From Antedon mediterranea (lineage: Eukaryota > Echinodermata > Crinoidea > Comatulida > Antedonidae), in NCBI RefSeq assembly GCF_964355755.1, contig NC_092672.1, positions 4,216,001 through 4,280,000 of the forward strand: a DNA stretch of 64,000 bases. The letters are read 5' to 3'. Below, one piece after another: positions 49,172 through 61,008 of the stretch. The notes under the pieces are model-generated. The model searched no databases. It saw only the letters and a program-made list of their open reading frames with translations, and was not told the origin of the DNA. Each line of letters opens with the position of its first letter. Within the stretch, counting starts at the first letter, position 1. A program made the position numbers and the translations under genes.

Positions 49172-52100
49172 AGGGGGGTTCCGGGTTTAAAATGAATAGT
49201 AAAAAATGTAAAATATATTTGTTTGTCTCTTGAACGGTAAAAGTTTCAATTTATATAAGCGCCCAGTGAAGCAGAACGAAGGCTGTGAAATCAGGCCAGA
49301 TTACAAGTGCAGCTACGGCAAAATCACACTGTGGTTACAAAATAGGAAATTCGTGAAATGGTCCATCTTCCGACGACTCGTTATCATAAACCATATCAAT
49401 TACTTTTGTAAAATTATACTTATCTGATGTAATTTTAGTCAGTCTTCCCATTTATAAAGTCAATTTTTTATGAAAATTCATCAAAACAGTGAAAAATTAG
49501 ATATGTTTGTACTTTACGTTTGCCGATTTTCGCACCGACTTAGGGAAAAATCAAAATCAATGAAGCGTAACGTATACTGTACATTCCTGCTGAGGATCGA
49601 GCGAGACGACGATACACGTGCTCTCTCTGCTGCCCATGCCTGGCATCGTCACGTGATAAGCAGATACAACAATACCAAACTGGTCGGGTCGAGTATACCC
49701 CGTCTATAATCACAACATGAACGATGTACAGTATTTGATTGAAGGTCGACTTGACCTACCGGAATGGTATAGTAATATAGCTCGAATGAGAGAGTTGGAA
49801 TATTTGTGTAGTGCAGCCTATAGTAAAAGGCCTGGTAGTATCAATTCGCATAGGGTCTCTGGGGCGGATCCAGAGGGGGGGTCCACACCCCCCCCCCTAA
49901 ATTTTAAGGGTGCCCTTTTTTTAGAGGTTCAATATTGTATTCGTGTGACATATTTGTGTGTATATTAGTATGCACAGAGTAGGCTACACTAACCCCAAAA
50001 ATAAAAACAGAAATTTATCACAATGAGCGCGATGTTAAAGTTACGGCGGCCGATCAAAGAGCATCGTGAGAGGTGGTGACGCGTGATGATCTCTACTTAA
50101 ACTTCTAAAAATAGATCGTTTCACATACTACAGAGGGCGCATGTAAACTTTTTACGATTCAACTCCGCGTACGTTACCATGCGCGCTATGTCATTGACGC
50201 GATTATTTGTCCATTGGTAAACACATTTTTATGTATTATTATTCTGAAAATAATTGAACTGTAAACATAATTCTTTTGAGTATTTGTTTATTTACATATC
50301 ATTCCATCAGATCAACTATTTTTTATTTCCATTACATCCAACCAAACATGTAAAAAATGTAGTTAAAATATCGTACTATCTAGCGCGTACGACCATACGC
50401 GGTAGATTGTTTACTCAAAAATCATCGAACGGTCCTTACACTATTCAGGGAGTTGTAAAATCAACTCCCTGCACTATTCAACCTTGTTTTTGTAGTTGAG
50501 CCTCTCATGACCTGGGATTTGTTTGTCTTCCTACGCCAAGATAATATAGTTCTACAAGCCACGTGCTTTTTTCTCTGAGAAATATTTATTATAAGTGCCA
50601 AAAAAATCGATATGAAGCCTTTATTATTCAAATCTTTTAAAGAAAAATCACACATACCATAAAGAAGGTTCATTTATTTCATTTTTTAAACAATATTTGT
50701 GAAAATTACGTGAGGCTCAACTACAAAACCACCATTTTGTGATATAATGTCATCGTAAGCCAATCAAAGCTGAGCTTTCCCGCGAACGCTTCCCGCGTTC
50801 GGCAGAACTCTCACGGTTGAATGATTTTGGATTCTGGCTATTTGATTGGTGGACAGCGGAATGTTTTCTCTCTCTCGCGTGTACCAAGAAGTCACGTGAT
50901 CTCTCTGTACTGAACGGTACGACACAAATTTAGAGCAATGAATTTGTACGAATTCCGTTAAATAAACAACTCTATATATTTTATAAACATTTAATAACAT
51001 ATTTTATTGATATTTCCAATGTTGATATATAAAAGAAATTACTATAAAACGTAATTATATGTAATTATTTTAGCGAAAAATGGCGCAATTTGTTTACAAC
51101 GTTCGTGGCTAAAAACGATCATTTTCGGCAATGTTTTAGACCCTATATTTCGAAAACTACAACAAGTCAGATTTTCGTAATTCTTTCTTTATTAGAATAT
51201 TGAAACAAAATACCAACAGATAATGTTTAAATTGGTTGAAAAATAACAACTTTTAATTTTGCATCGTTATCCCTGCTAATAAAGTATCATTTCCGGCGAA
51301 CTAGAAAGGTGCCATTTATCATGGATTTTGCGTGCGAGAGTGCCATTTCCGGCCATCTAAGTGTGTTCTGTAACAAAATTCGCTTCGCCACAACCCCCAC
51401 CATGGGGGGGCTGTGGCTCAAATACTCAAAATCTGATGTGCCCTTTTTATCGCCGGACCCCCCCTCTCAAAAATGTCTGGATCCGCCCCAGGGTCTACTA
51501 CACTAGCTAGCTCAATTTTTAACTGGGCCGGATCGGCTAGGTCTCCTTCCTACTACCTGGTCTACTTGCTTGATGCATGAGTATCCGCTTTTTTGGAGAG
51601 TAAACTAAGCCTATTTTATTTTAGGCCTACTTAGACGATCGGGACACCATACGACGGACGTGTGGACGGCGATCGGACCTTGTTTTGCTTCAATATTTAC
51701 AGCCGATTTTGTAGAACGTTTTAGGTTTAGATTGTTTAGGAGTTTGGTTGATAGGATGGGTTTTGTTATTTATGGGCCAATCGTCTAGTAGTAGGCTAGC
51801 TAGGCCCACATGGGCCCCATTGTTTTAACGTAGCCATCGTGGCATGGAATCCCTAGTCAGAATGGCTCTCGCCCATATTATTATTAGGCTAGGCCTAGAG
51901 TAGTATTGTACGTGAAGCCGATAATACGATCTGTACTATAGAGGTATAAAAATAGTATAATTTATGACTCCGTATCTGTACTGAATTTTGTATTTCATTA
52001 AATGTCAAATAAATAAATGCTACTACTGTTATTATTACACTTTAGGCCTAGCTTAGAAAATCTACAAAAAATGTATTTCACAATGATCGGGTGGTTGTCG

Positions 52101-52390
52101 TTTGACAGGGGAGAGAGATGTAAATTAGTTGACAAACACAACGTACATGACGTCGCGAGTTTGGAATCCACTGGTGACGTGATTTTGTGAATATCTCATG
52201 AATATTAATGAGCTTCCCTAAGCTGCTGAAAAACAGACTTTCCATGAATTTACCCTAAAATGTATATGAAATTTAATTTTTTTAATTTCTCGTTATTACT
52301 TCTTCATTCTGACATGTCTATATTGTTATAATATTTTTTATTTAATAAATAAACGATATTTAAAAGCAATTTTAAACCCAGAATCCCCCT
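49172..52390. mobile_element. 3.2-kb TTAA-flanked inverted-repeat transposon
   Basis: TTAA, then AGGGGGGTTCCGGGTTTAAA at the left; at the right TTTAAACCCAGAATCCCCCT, then TTAA. The TTAA target suggests piggyBac-like integration, though the ends are not a family I can name. No transposase frame was seen, so it is probably non-autonomous. A smaller transposon is nested inside. Confidence 0.8.
49859..51491. mobile_element. 1.6-kb element nested in the TTAA element
   Basis: CTGGGGCGGATCCAGA at the left end is inverted at the right (TCTGGATCCGCCCCAG). The five bases GGTCT lie directly outside both ends as a target duplication. The GGGGCGGATCC ends recall hAT-like elements, but the duplication appears to be 5 bp, not 8. 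No transposase was seen. Inside, GGTTTTGTAGTTGAGCCTCAC-type arms near 50493 and 50710 and AGGGAGTTGTAAAATCAACT near 50446 form further inverted repeats. Confidence 0.8.
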
Positions 52391-53589
52391 TTAATGTTAC
52401 GTTAGCAAGGATCACTTAATTAGTGCTTGTTTGTTTTCTTGATTGTAAATAAACAATATATTTTAAAATGTTGTTAGAAAAAGGAATTTTGATGATGATG
52501 ACCAATGTTTTTTTTTTGTATCTATCATGAATGGTAATGGCCATACAGTTTTTTGTTTTACTGTTATGCAATGCTCTATGCAATTGATTCAGAACCTTAA
52601 GCTCTGTTAACACCGTCAAACTAGTTTGACAAAAAAGGTGTGTGTCCAAATATGATAGCAATAAGACATCATGTCCATATATGGCACATCAAGTTGATGT
52701 TTTATCAGTAATTCTACTCATTTCAACAGGACAATATGCAATCAAAATGGTAATTCTGATCAGTGATAGTATTGATATTTGTGGTCCCCTGCACAATTTA
52801 ATCACATGCTCCTCAAAGAAGCATGCATCCTTAAAGCCATACTGAAACTCAATGGTGCAAAACTTAAGTACAGTCATCATGTACTGTTATGAGTCAACAA
52901 GGTGCATATCAAATCAACAAAGTGAACAAGTGCCTTTCTTACTGGTCGGATATTTGTTCCCACCAATGTTATTACGTGCAATCAACACTGTGCTATCAGC
53001 TTACATTTGATGTCATATCATCTTCAGGTTATAGGTCAATCTTGTGTATATAATCCAAGTTTGCGTGATAACTGATCGTCTTACATTTATGTTGTCATCT
53101 TTAGGTCATAGGTCAATCCTTGTTATAATCCAAATTTATTACGTGAATATACCACTGTGCTACATGGTGAGTTTATCTTCAATGTATCTTCAGGTCGTAT
53201 GTCAATCCTTATTATAATCGAAGTATTACATATACCACCATGCTACATGATGAGCTTACTTTTGACGTCATCATCAGGTCATGGGTCAAATCTTGTTATA
53301 ATCCATGTTTATTACGTGCATATACCACTCTGCTATATGGTGAGCTTACAGTTGATGTCATATCATCAGGTCATGGGTCAATACTTCCAAAATCCCAGTT
53401 TTATTTTTTTACAAATTACCTTCTCCACCTGTAAAGTAAAACATTGTTGATTAATTACAGTAACAATCAACAGGAAAAAAAGGGGGATTGAAACCCATCA
53501 CCCTGGTAACCATATTGAATTGCACATTTTGTGATAACATTTAATTTGCCTGTAGCCCTCAAAGGATTATAAATTTTCAAGATTTTAAC
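52391..53589. other. spacer with family C remnant and loose repeat
   Basis: A diverged family C copy lies at about 52598-52700 (CTCTGTTAACACCGTCAAAC). From about 52960 to 53400 a loose repeat of about 80-110 bp recurs, with words like TCAGGTCATAGGTCAATC and ACCACTGTGCTACATGGTGA. This is the NLE1 3' flank. Confidence 0.6.
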
Positions 53590-56500
53590 TTACAATTTAA
53601 GAACCTTGTCTTTTCCACCACTAGCAACACGCTGTCCATCTGGGCTCCAGTCCACAGCATACACCTCATCAGCGTGACCTGGTAGGTCAATTGATAGCTT
53701 CTTAGTTGTCATGTCCCAGACTTTGAGTGTGCTGTCTGCACTACCGCTGCAAAGGAGTCTACTATCAGCTGACCATGCAATCTAAAGGAAGAATTTTTAT
53801 ATTTTGATCAATTAGAATTTTAAATTTTCTTTAAGATGGAAATCAACTTTATAATAAAAATGTGAATTTTATGGAAACAAATGTTTACCTGGTAAACTCT
53901 TCCGACATGACCTCGTAATGATGCAATAAATCTGTGAATTTAAAAATAAAGTATAAATAAAATTGTTATACTATAGAGGAGAAAAGAATGATTATCGCTA
54001 CTAAAGCTGTCTACAATATCAAACTTTATGTTATGTGCCCATATATGGACTTGATGATGTCATTTCACTACCATATTTGAGCATATCACTACCATACTTG
54101 GGCATATCACATGTTTTTTTGGCAACACAAGCTTACTTTCCAGTTCGTCCATCCCAAATCTTAACAGACTTATCGAACGAAGCACTTGCTATCAACCTAG
54201 TGTCTGGAGAAAAAAGAACTTGATTGATTGGCTGTTGATGACCAGTCATGCGTGCAATTGGTTTCTTGTCTTCTTCTGGTTTCCACAGAAACAAGGTAAA
54301 GTCATCAGATCCTGAAACTAGTCTTTCCGAACATCCATCCTAAAGTACAGAAATACACAAATATAATAGGAAATACAAACTCTTATATAATATACAGTTT
54401 ATATGAAAACATGAGTTAATTACGGACTGTTTCATTTACAATCAGGGGTGGTCCTAGTAAAAAATTGATAAAAAGGCATTGTTGTATTTATTCATGTAAG
54501 TATTCAAAAAATATGTAAAAAAACAGTAAATACTAACCATGACTGTGTTTAATCTCTCAAGGGCCTTTTTGGATAATTCTTCACCTAAATAATTTAAAAA
54601 AACAACAACATTTGTAACTCATCAATTAAGCAGATATTGTATTGATGTATGTATAGCGCCCATTGTGGTGAATATAAATGATTAATAATAAATAATATCT
54701 ATATATGTTGGAAGAATTTCATCTGGTTGTGGAATAGGTATTACATAAAATTTCTTTTTTTCAAAAAGAAATTTTATGTAATATCTATATAGCGCCTAAT
54801 GTTGTGAAACCTGTAAGCGCCAAACATTAGTACCCCAGTCATTTTTTGGGATCAAACACGTATGGAAACATACTCCCATAATACAGCTAGTAATCAGCAC
54901 ATTATTATTGAATATATCAGGATTTTTAATTAAGCAGAGATTAAAAAAACACATGAAAGACATACAGAGCTGAAAATGTTAAAATACTAGAGAATGCTGA
55001 AGTATTTCCTACACATGACACATACCTGTTTCTGTAATTGGTTGATGGACTACTTTTGCATCAGCTGGGTTAAAAGCACCTGTTCTCATCACATAATCTG
55101 TACTTAATGCCATTGTGTTAACCCAATGACCATGCCCCTCCAGCGTTCGACAAAGAACTCCCTACATTTAGAAACATCATGATACAATAATAAACCTACT
55201 AACAAAGCAGCAACTTTATACTGTGCCCAATAAAAAATAAATAAAATTGGGCTCTAATTCAAAATCAGTGACGTATGGATGGATGGATGGATGGATAGAG
55301 TGTGACAATCCGAGACGACTACCATTAGAATCATAGAGTCATCCAGCCATAAACCCATGTCACTGAAGCAGCTATGCTCTATGGCATAAATAATAAATTA
55401 CCTATTCATATAAGCAGGCTCTTATCTAAACAGGGCCTTTTCTATAGTATGATAATTTCATAGAATTTTTTTTTTTCAATTTCACAAAATCTAAAAATAC
55501 TTACATCAGAAGCCCTCCATACTTTAATAGTTCTATCTTGAGATGCAGAATAAAGTAAACCAGTTCCGCCCCACTTAACACAAGACACGCACTGAACATG
55601 CCCAGATAAAACCTTAATTGTTTGACCAATGACAGTGTCCCAAATTCGTATAGTGCCATCTTTTGATGAGCTGGCAAGGAATCTACAATTACTATTGGCA
55701 TGAAAAGGTTCCCATGACAACGAAGTGATCCATTGTTTATGACCTGTAAGAGGTTTGCAAATTTGCTTCCCGGTTTTTGGATCCCAGATGAAAATCTATT
55801 AATTAGAAGAACAAAAATAAAAGTGCAGTAAAAATAACCCGCTACTATATAAGTATGACCTCAACAATAACGACTAGTAGGTAATTATAACAATATACTG
55901 ACAAAGTTAATACACTAAAGCTCTGTCTACACTATCAAACTTTATGTGATGTGCGCATATATGGACATGATGATGCCATATCACTACCATATTTGGGCAC
56001 ATCACACTTTTTTATCACATAAAGTGTAGAGAGAGCTTTAAAATAGTGTCATACCTGACTATTTTTGCAACCAGAAGCTAATTTCATGCCATCTGGAGAC
56101 CATGCTATACACAATACCCAGTGTTTGTGACCTGTGGTAGACAATTAAAAAAATACTAATTTATAATATGAATATATTTTCCTGTTTGTTTGCTGTTATA
56201 TTGAGTGAGCACAAAATCTGTTTTGGCTTTAGCCACTTCTAACTCCTGATTATAAAGCTCATCAATGCAATGTGCTTGCAGCCTATATATGGACATGATG
56301 ATGTCATATCACTACCAAATAGTATTTAAGCATATCACTACCCTATAGTATTTAAGCATATCACTACCATATTTGGGCATATCACATTTTGTTGTCACAT
56401 AAAGTCTGATAGTGTAGACAGAGCTTTAGTCAATGTGAACAAATAAATATTTTATTGTTATTACTTGTCTCTGTCCATTTGTAATAACTGTGTTTATGCA

Positions 56501-59004
56501 GATTGTTCTATTTGATAGATTTAAAACAATAATTGTTAAAACAAATGTTTGTATAAGTAGGCATACCATACCTTTGCATGTATGATGAGGTGTCTCAGTA
56601 TTAACATCCCAAAATCTTACTGTTGTATCACCTGACCCACTTGCAAGATACCTAATAGAATTTTTTTTGGAATATATTAATGTTTCAGTTTTAGTTTCAG
56701 TTTTTATTTTCCAATATAAAACATAGTGTAAATAAATATATGCATAAAAAATGGAAGGATGACCAAAAAAAGAGCAAAGCTCGTACAGTATTTGGCCACC
56801 TTAACAAAATAATTAATACATGATACAAACATAATTGAAGGACGAGACAATGTTACACTTTACCGTATGTATTTGATGATTGCAGTAACCTACTAACATA
56901 CACAGTGCTCTAAAAGTTAGGCTACTCAGTTACTCTAATACAGTAGTTAACTAATTCTCATAGATCTTAATATTATTCTGAGTAATCATATAGATTACAA
57001 TGAAATGAGTTTTACAGTCCTTCAAAGCTGTCTACACTATCAAACTTTATGTGACAAAAAAAAATTTTTTGTCACATAAAGTTTGATAGTGTAGACAGAG
57101 CTTATCATTACCGTCCATCAGGACTAAATGACACAGATATGACAGCTTCTGCATGGCCTTCTATTGAGCTAGTACATCGAGTAACTGGTCTCACTCTAAA
57201 CACTGCCTGGGGTAGGTAGATGATTTGTAAAACTTTTTCAGTCTCTTGGGTACTGTTGTTGATAGTGTCTCTTATACTTCCTCTTATCTCAGTTTCATCA
57301 ACATAAAATGAATATGGAGTAGTCTCATCCTAAATTAAAAGAAATAAGTTATGCAAATAATTTAAAGTCATAGGAACGGTTGAACGAGTGTGTAATTATT
57401 TTCTTCTTTCAGTACGGTTGATAATTACTTAATAGTAAATATCTGGTGTGGAGGCTACAGGCATGGTTCACCATGCGTCAAATTCATTGTACAACCATGT
57501 GCCTTTAATCTGTTGTTTAGCAGTATAAAAAACTACTACTTTTTTGGACTAACAAATAGTCACTTCTGCAGTACAATATACCTTTTGCAGTACCGCATTA
57601 CACACGAGCTGAAGTTTGTCTGCAGTTATATCAAGTGGAAGGTCAAATGGTGCTCCAACTGTCTCGCCATTTTCACTCACAAATTGAGCTAAAATACGTT
57701 CTCCTTCTTCAAGGCTAAAAAAAAAATTCGTAAAATTTGTACTTTGTATGTAAAAAAAATATCATAATTATTCTAATATTTAATAACAATTTTGACATTA
57801 AGACTAAAACGAGTGAAGGAATCCTCAATCAACCACTACCACATTGAGCCTTGTCTAGCCTACCATCATGGACATAGTAAGCCCACACTCAGTAGGCAGC
57901 AGCAGTAACTAACATTATTAGCAATCATTGCACATGTTATGCGCGATTTGAACGATTTGCGCAATTTGAAATTGCGCAAAAAAAATCCTTGCGCAATTTG
58001 AATTGAAACATGTGTTTCAAATTGCGCAAGCAACGTATTAAATTGCGCAAGTAATCTGCAAATTGCGCAAGGTTTTTCGACAGATTGTGAAATCATGCAC
58101 ACCCATATTTTTATAGTAATTTCTAAGAATGATTCAAAATTAAAGATAAATATCGCATTTCCTTATTTTAGTAGTGCAAATATTGTTATAAGTTAGCATA
58201 CCGTCGAAGAACCGACGAAGGAAAACGAAGCGGTGGTGTTACACCAGGCGGGCGCGGCGCGGGCGGCCGGCTATACTACTCTAGCCTAGCTAGGGTCTGG
58301 ACTACTGATACTGACTAGGTTACATGGCCTAGCTTAAACTAATATTAAAAACTTAATTTTTACATTTATTTTGATTTATTTCAAGTTACAGTGATAATAT
58401 TATTTAATTGTAATAATAAATGTTATGTATTTATTATACACATGTTATCTTCGCATTTATTATGTTTTATTTTGAGTTATTTAGTTTCCAATAAATTATT
58501 ATAATACCGATTGTCTGGTAGAATTTTGTTGCGCAATTTGAAAATTTACAGTTCGTTTTCAAATTGCGCAAAGGTGTCATATTGCGCAAGAACTATCTTG
58601 CGCAATTTACAAATTGTGCAGCGCAATTTAAAATTGCGCAAAGATTTTCTTGCGCAATTTGAAATTGCGCAAGTTGATTGCGCAATTTGAAATTGCGCAA
58701 AAAAATCCTTGCGCAATTTTAAATTGTGCAAGAATTCTTTGCGCAATTTCAAATTGCGCAAGGATTTTTTTGCGCAATTTCAAATTGCGCAAATCGTTCA
58801 AATCGCGCATAACACACACACACACACACTGTGACACAGGCCAGGGCCTACTATATATAGCCTACCGGCCTGTAATTTGTAAAGTGTAACAAGCTTAGCT
58901 AGGCCATAATAATAAGTTCTGATCCTTCTTGTAAATATCAACAACTGTATATTGAAGATTTTTATATTTGAAACATTGATATTTATTTAGTATACTTACC
59001 TCAT
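53590..59004 (-). CDS. NLE1: Notchless homologue, WD40 ribosome-assembly factor
   Basis: Eleven minus-strand exons: 59000-59004, 57582-57714, 57112-57329, 56572-56651, 56055-56131, 55505-55795, 55026-55161, 54538-54584, 54137-54339, 53889-53931, 53590-53781. They sum to 1425 nt (474 residues), near the usual 480. Exon 1 holds only ATG and two bases; exon 2 completes [18 protein letters not shown]. The N-terminal NLE domain (about residues 5-90) is followed by WD40 blades ending in FWD, IWD, VWR, LWK, IWD and VWD, for example [16 protein letters not shown]. The protein ends [12 protein letters not shown]1/Rsa4 joins pre-60S particles through its NLE domain and is removed by the AAA ATPase midasin; it also modulates Notch. 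It is head-to-head with UQCR10. Intron 1 carries a foldback element; introns 3, 4, 5 and 9 carry a MITE family. Confidence 0.95.
54004..54134. mobile_element. family C MITE directly at an NLE1 splice donor
   Basis: AAGCTGTCTACAATATCAAAC at the left with TA before it; CAACACAAGCTT at the right. On the minus strand the element starts AAGCTTGTG immediately after the GT of the exon 9 donor, so it supplies donor positions +3 onward. It fills 131 of the 205 bp of intron 9. Confidence 0.8.
54740..54782. repeat. 43-bp perfect hairpin in NLE1 intron 7
   Basis: Two 20-bp perfect arms (ATTACATAAAATTTCTTTTT and complement) with a TTC loop. AT-rich, with a strong foldback in RNA. Confidence 0.9.
55918..56038. 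mobile_element. family C MITE, NLE1 intron 5
   Basis: TA-flanked on both sides. The left end is AAGCTCTGTCTACACTATCA and the right end AGTGTAGAGAGAGCTT. It lies about 15 bp from the exon 5 donor. Confidence 0.92.
56255..56426. mobile_element. family C MITE, NLE1 intron 4
   Basis: The right end GATAGTGTAGACAGAGCTT is intact; the left end is eroded (AAGCTCATCAATGC). TAGTATTTAAGCATATCAC is repeated inside. Confidence 0.85.
57025..57103. mobile_element. short family C MITE, NLE1 intron 3
   Basis: Almost only the two arms: AAGCTGTCTACACTATCAAA and TTTGATAGTGTAGACAGAGC, with a short A/T loop. It ends 7 bp from the exon 3 donor. Confidence 0.92.
57935..58814. mobile_element. 880-bp foldback element with TTGCGCAA-rich arms, NLE1 intron 1
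   Basis: The left arm starts TGTTATGCGCGATTTGAACG; the right end is its complement, ATCGCGCATAACA. Both arms are built from repeats of TTGCGCAATTTGAAATTG-like text, so each arm also folds on itself. The centre (58110-58527) is mostly AT-rich, with a GC-rich segment near 58240-58275. No transposase. Short open frames in the arms are repeat artefacts. Confidence 0.88.
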
Positions 59005-59316
59005 AATTGACAGATGAATTTTATCGTCTGCACGCAACTTTCTACTTTAATAAAACGCATGACTGGCTATAGGCCTAGCACATGTTTATAAAACTTTAAC
59101 CTTTAAATTATGTAAATTCAACATTGCTTTTATATTTGTTAATAATTATATCGTTAAATTGAGAAACCACAAATGTTTAATATTAGTTTAAAACATATAA
59201 ACTAAATTAATATAAATTAATATAATTAATTATATCGACAAAAATAGTGTATAATTGTAAATAATATGTAAACACAAGTTTATGTAGTTCGAGGCTAAAA
59301 AAGGCATTCTGTCAAA
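59005..59316. promoter_or_regulatory. putative bidirectional promoter NLE1/UQCR10
   Basis: The 312 bp between the two divergent start codons hold no repeat recognised in this window. Two housekeeping genes starting back to back imply a shared promoter. No TATA box was assigned, and transcription start sites cannot be seen. Confidence 0.5.
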
Positions 59317-60014
59317 ATGGCGTTAATCAGTACGGTGTACAACGCTTTTTTCAAAAGATCTTCAACATTTTTTCTAACAATTATCGTTGGAGCTGTAGTA
59401 TTTGAAAGAGCATTTGATTCAGGAGCAGAGTCTTTATATGACAATATAAATAAAGGGGTAATACACTTGTAATGTTTGTGTTAATCCTACTAATTTAGGC
59501 TAGCTAGGCTAGGCTAGGCCTACTATATGTACGTGCCGGCATTTTCGTCGGGAGGGTTTTTAGGAGACTACCACCACCAGTAGAGCTTGTTCTCCCGCGA
59601 TGTGAACTTCCCAACGTGGAGGCCTAGAATATACAGAAAGTTAGTTTAGTGTTATACTAACAGAATGCGGCTAGATAAAGTCTTTTCAAATGATTTGGGA
59701 GAATATATTATTGTAAACAATATAAAATTGTATATTATTAATAAAAATTTAAATAAATTATAAATGATATTAATTATTTAATATAATATTAATAATTAAC
59801 GTTTGATTTTAAAATGAATACTGTATCTTTTTTAACATTTTTATTTATTAATTAGGCCGGTTAGCAAGTTTACTCTCTCTGGCCTTATTACTTGCATACT
59901 ATAGTAAAATAATAGTCATAATTATTAATATATTCTTTTCATGCATAGAAATTATGGAAACATATAAAACCTGAAATTGAAAGGAGAGCTGCAGAAGCAG
60001 GAGATGATGAATAA
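59317..60014 (+). CDS. UQCR10: cytochrome b-c1 complex subunit 9 (QCR9)
   Basis: Two exons, 59317-59457 and 59949-60014, encode 68 residues, against 63 in vertebrates. The protein starts MALISTVYNAFFKRSSTF. It has one membrane segment (TFFLTIIVGAVVFERAFD) and then KLWKHIKPEIE, matching the family pattern of FERAFD...YD.IN.GKLWKHI. It is a small inner-mitochondrial-membrane subunit of respiratory complex III, contacting the Rieske protein region. No cleavable presequence is visible, as usual for this subunit. The start ATG lies 312 bp from the NLE1 start on the other strand, which suggests a shared promoter. The 3' side is convergent with SLX1. Confidence 0.95.
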
Positions 60015-61008
60015 ATTACTTATTAAAATGGAAACTGTTTACTCTTCTGTAGAGGATTTAGTTCAGCATGATGTTTGAACTGGAAATTTATAATATTTTA
60101 TTAATATTAGTCAACACTGAATTAGAAGACATCTCAAAGCTATGGAAATTCAAAGACATGCGACATTACCACAAAGAAATATCATATGTAGGGCATCTAG
60201 AAAAGAAGATCAAAATATTCACATCTACAAACTTTGACATTATTTTGCTGTTTGTTGTTGCAGTTTAAAAACCTGGGAACAATTTAAATGAAAAATTAAA
60301 TTCAAATTATCTGTTTATTTAGTTGATATGTGCAAAATATCTTGATAAAATTATTGGAAAGTTTAAAATACTGTGATTGTGTAGTGATTTATTGTTTTAT
60401 GCTTTTTTAAATGTATGACAGCAAAAATATAAAATTTAAAAAAAAAACAACGTATGGTACTGCATAGTAGTTATTCCATATTTACATGGCCATTTAATAT
60501 TTACAGTACAGTATTATATTATACAGTATAGTACTTTTTATTAGGAAAAGAAGATGAATCAGATAAAACCTCTATCCTATCAAAATCACTTACAAGGGTG
60601 TACCTGTCACATTTAATTTACTTCAGAAATATTTACAAATAAATTTAATTGATATTAATAAAGTATGTATTGCTAATGACTTCACCCGTTTATAAGGTTA
60701 CCAATATTGCACTAGGCCTAATACAGTATGTTTAAAATGTCTGAAATTACAATACATGAATGCTAGAGTCCGTTTGTGAGTATTTTAAGATGTCTATATA
60801 CCAGCTCAGTATATTATACCAAGGCAATCAAAACAACAGGACACCGAGCTTGTCTTGCCAAGGTAGGAACTTGTAACAGTCCTTTGATCTTATGTCTGGC
60901 TGCGACAAATACCAACATTGTACATTTTGGTGGTGCTTGTTAAGTGGTGTGGAACTGATCGGGTAGCAGCCATAGATAAACCCTTTGATCTCCAAGCACA
61001 GCATCCTG
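60015..61008. other. convergent 3' region of UQCR10 and SLX1
   Basis: AT-rich, with no further coding signal. The open frame at 60068-60268 shows no motif and is probably UTR. Confidence 0.5.

Noticed and set aside
57866-58889. Open frames reading RNFKLRK-like repeats
   Set aside because: Translation of the TTGCGCAA foldback arms.
60068-60268. 66-residue frame after UQCR10
   Set aside because: No motif; probably UQCR10 3' UTR.
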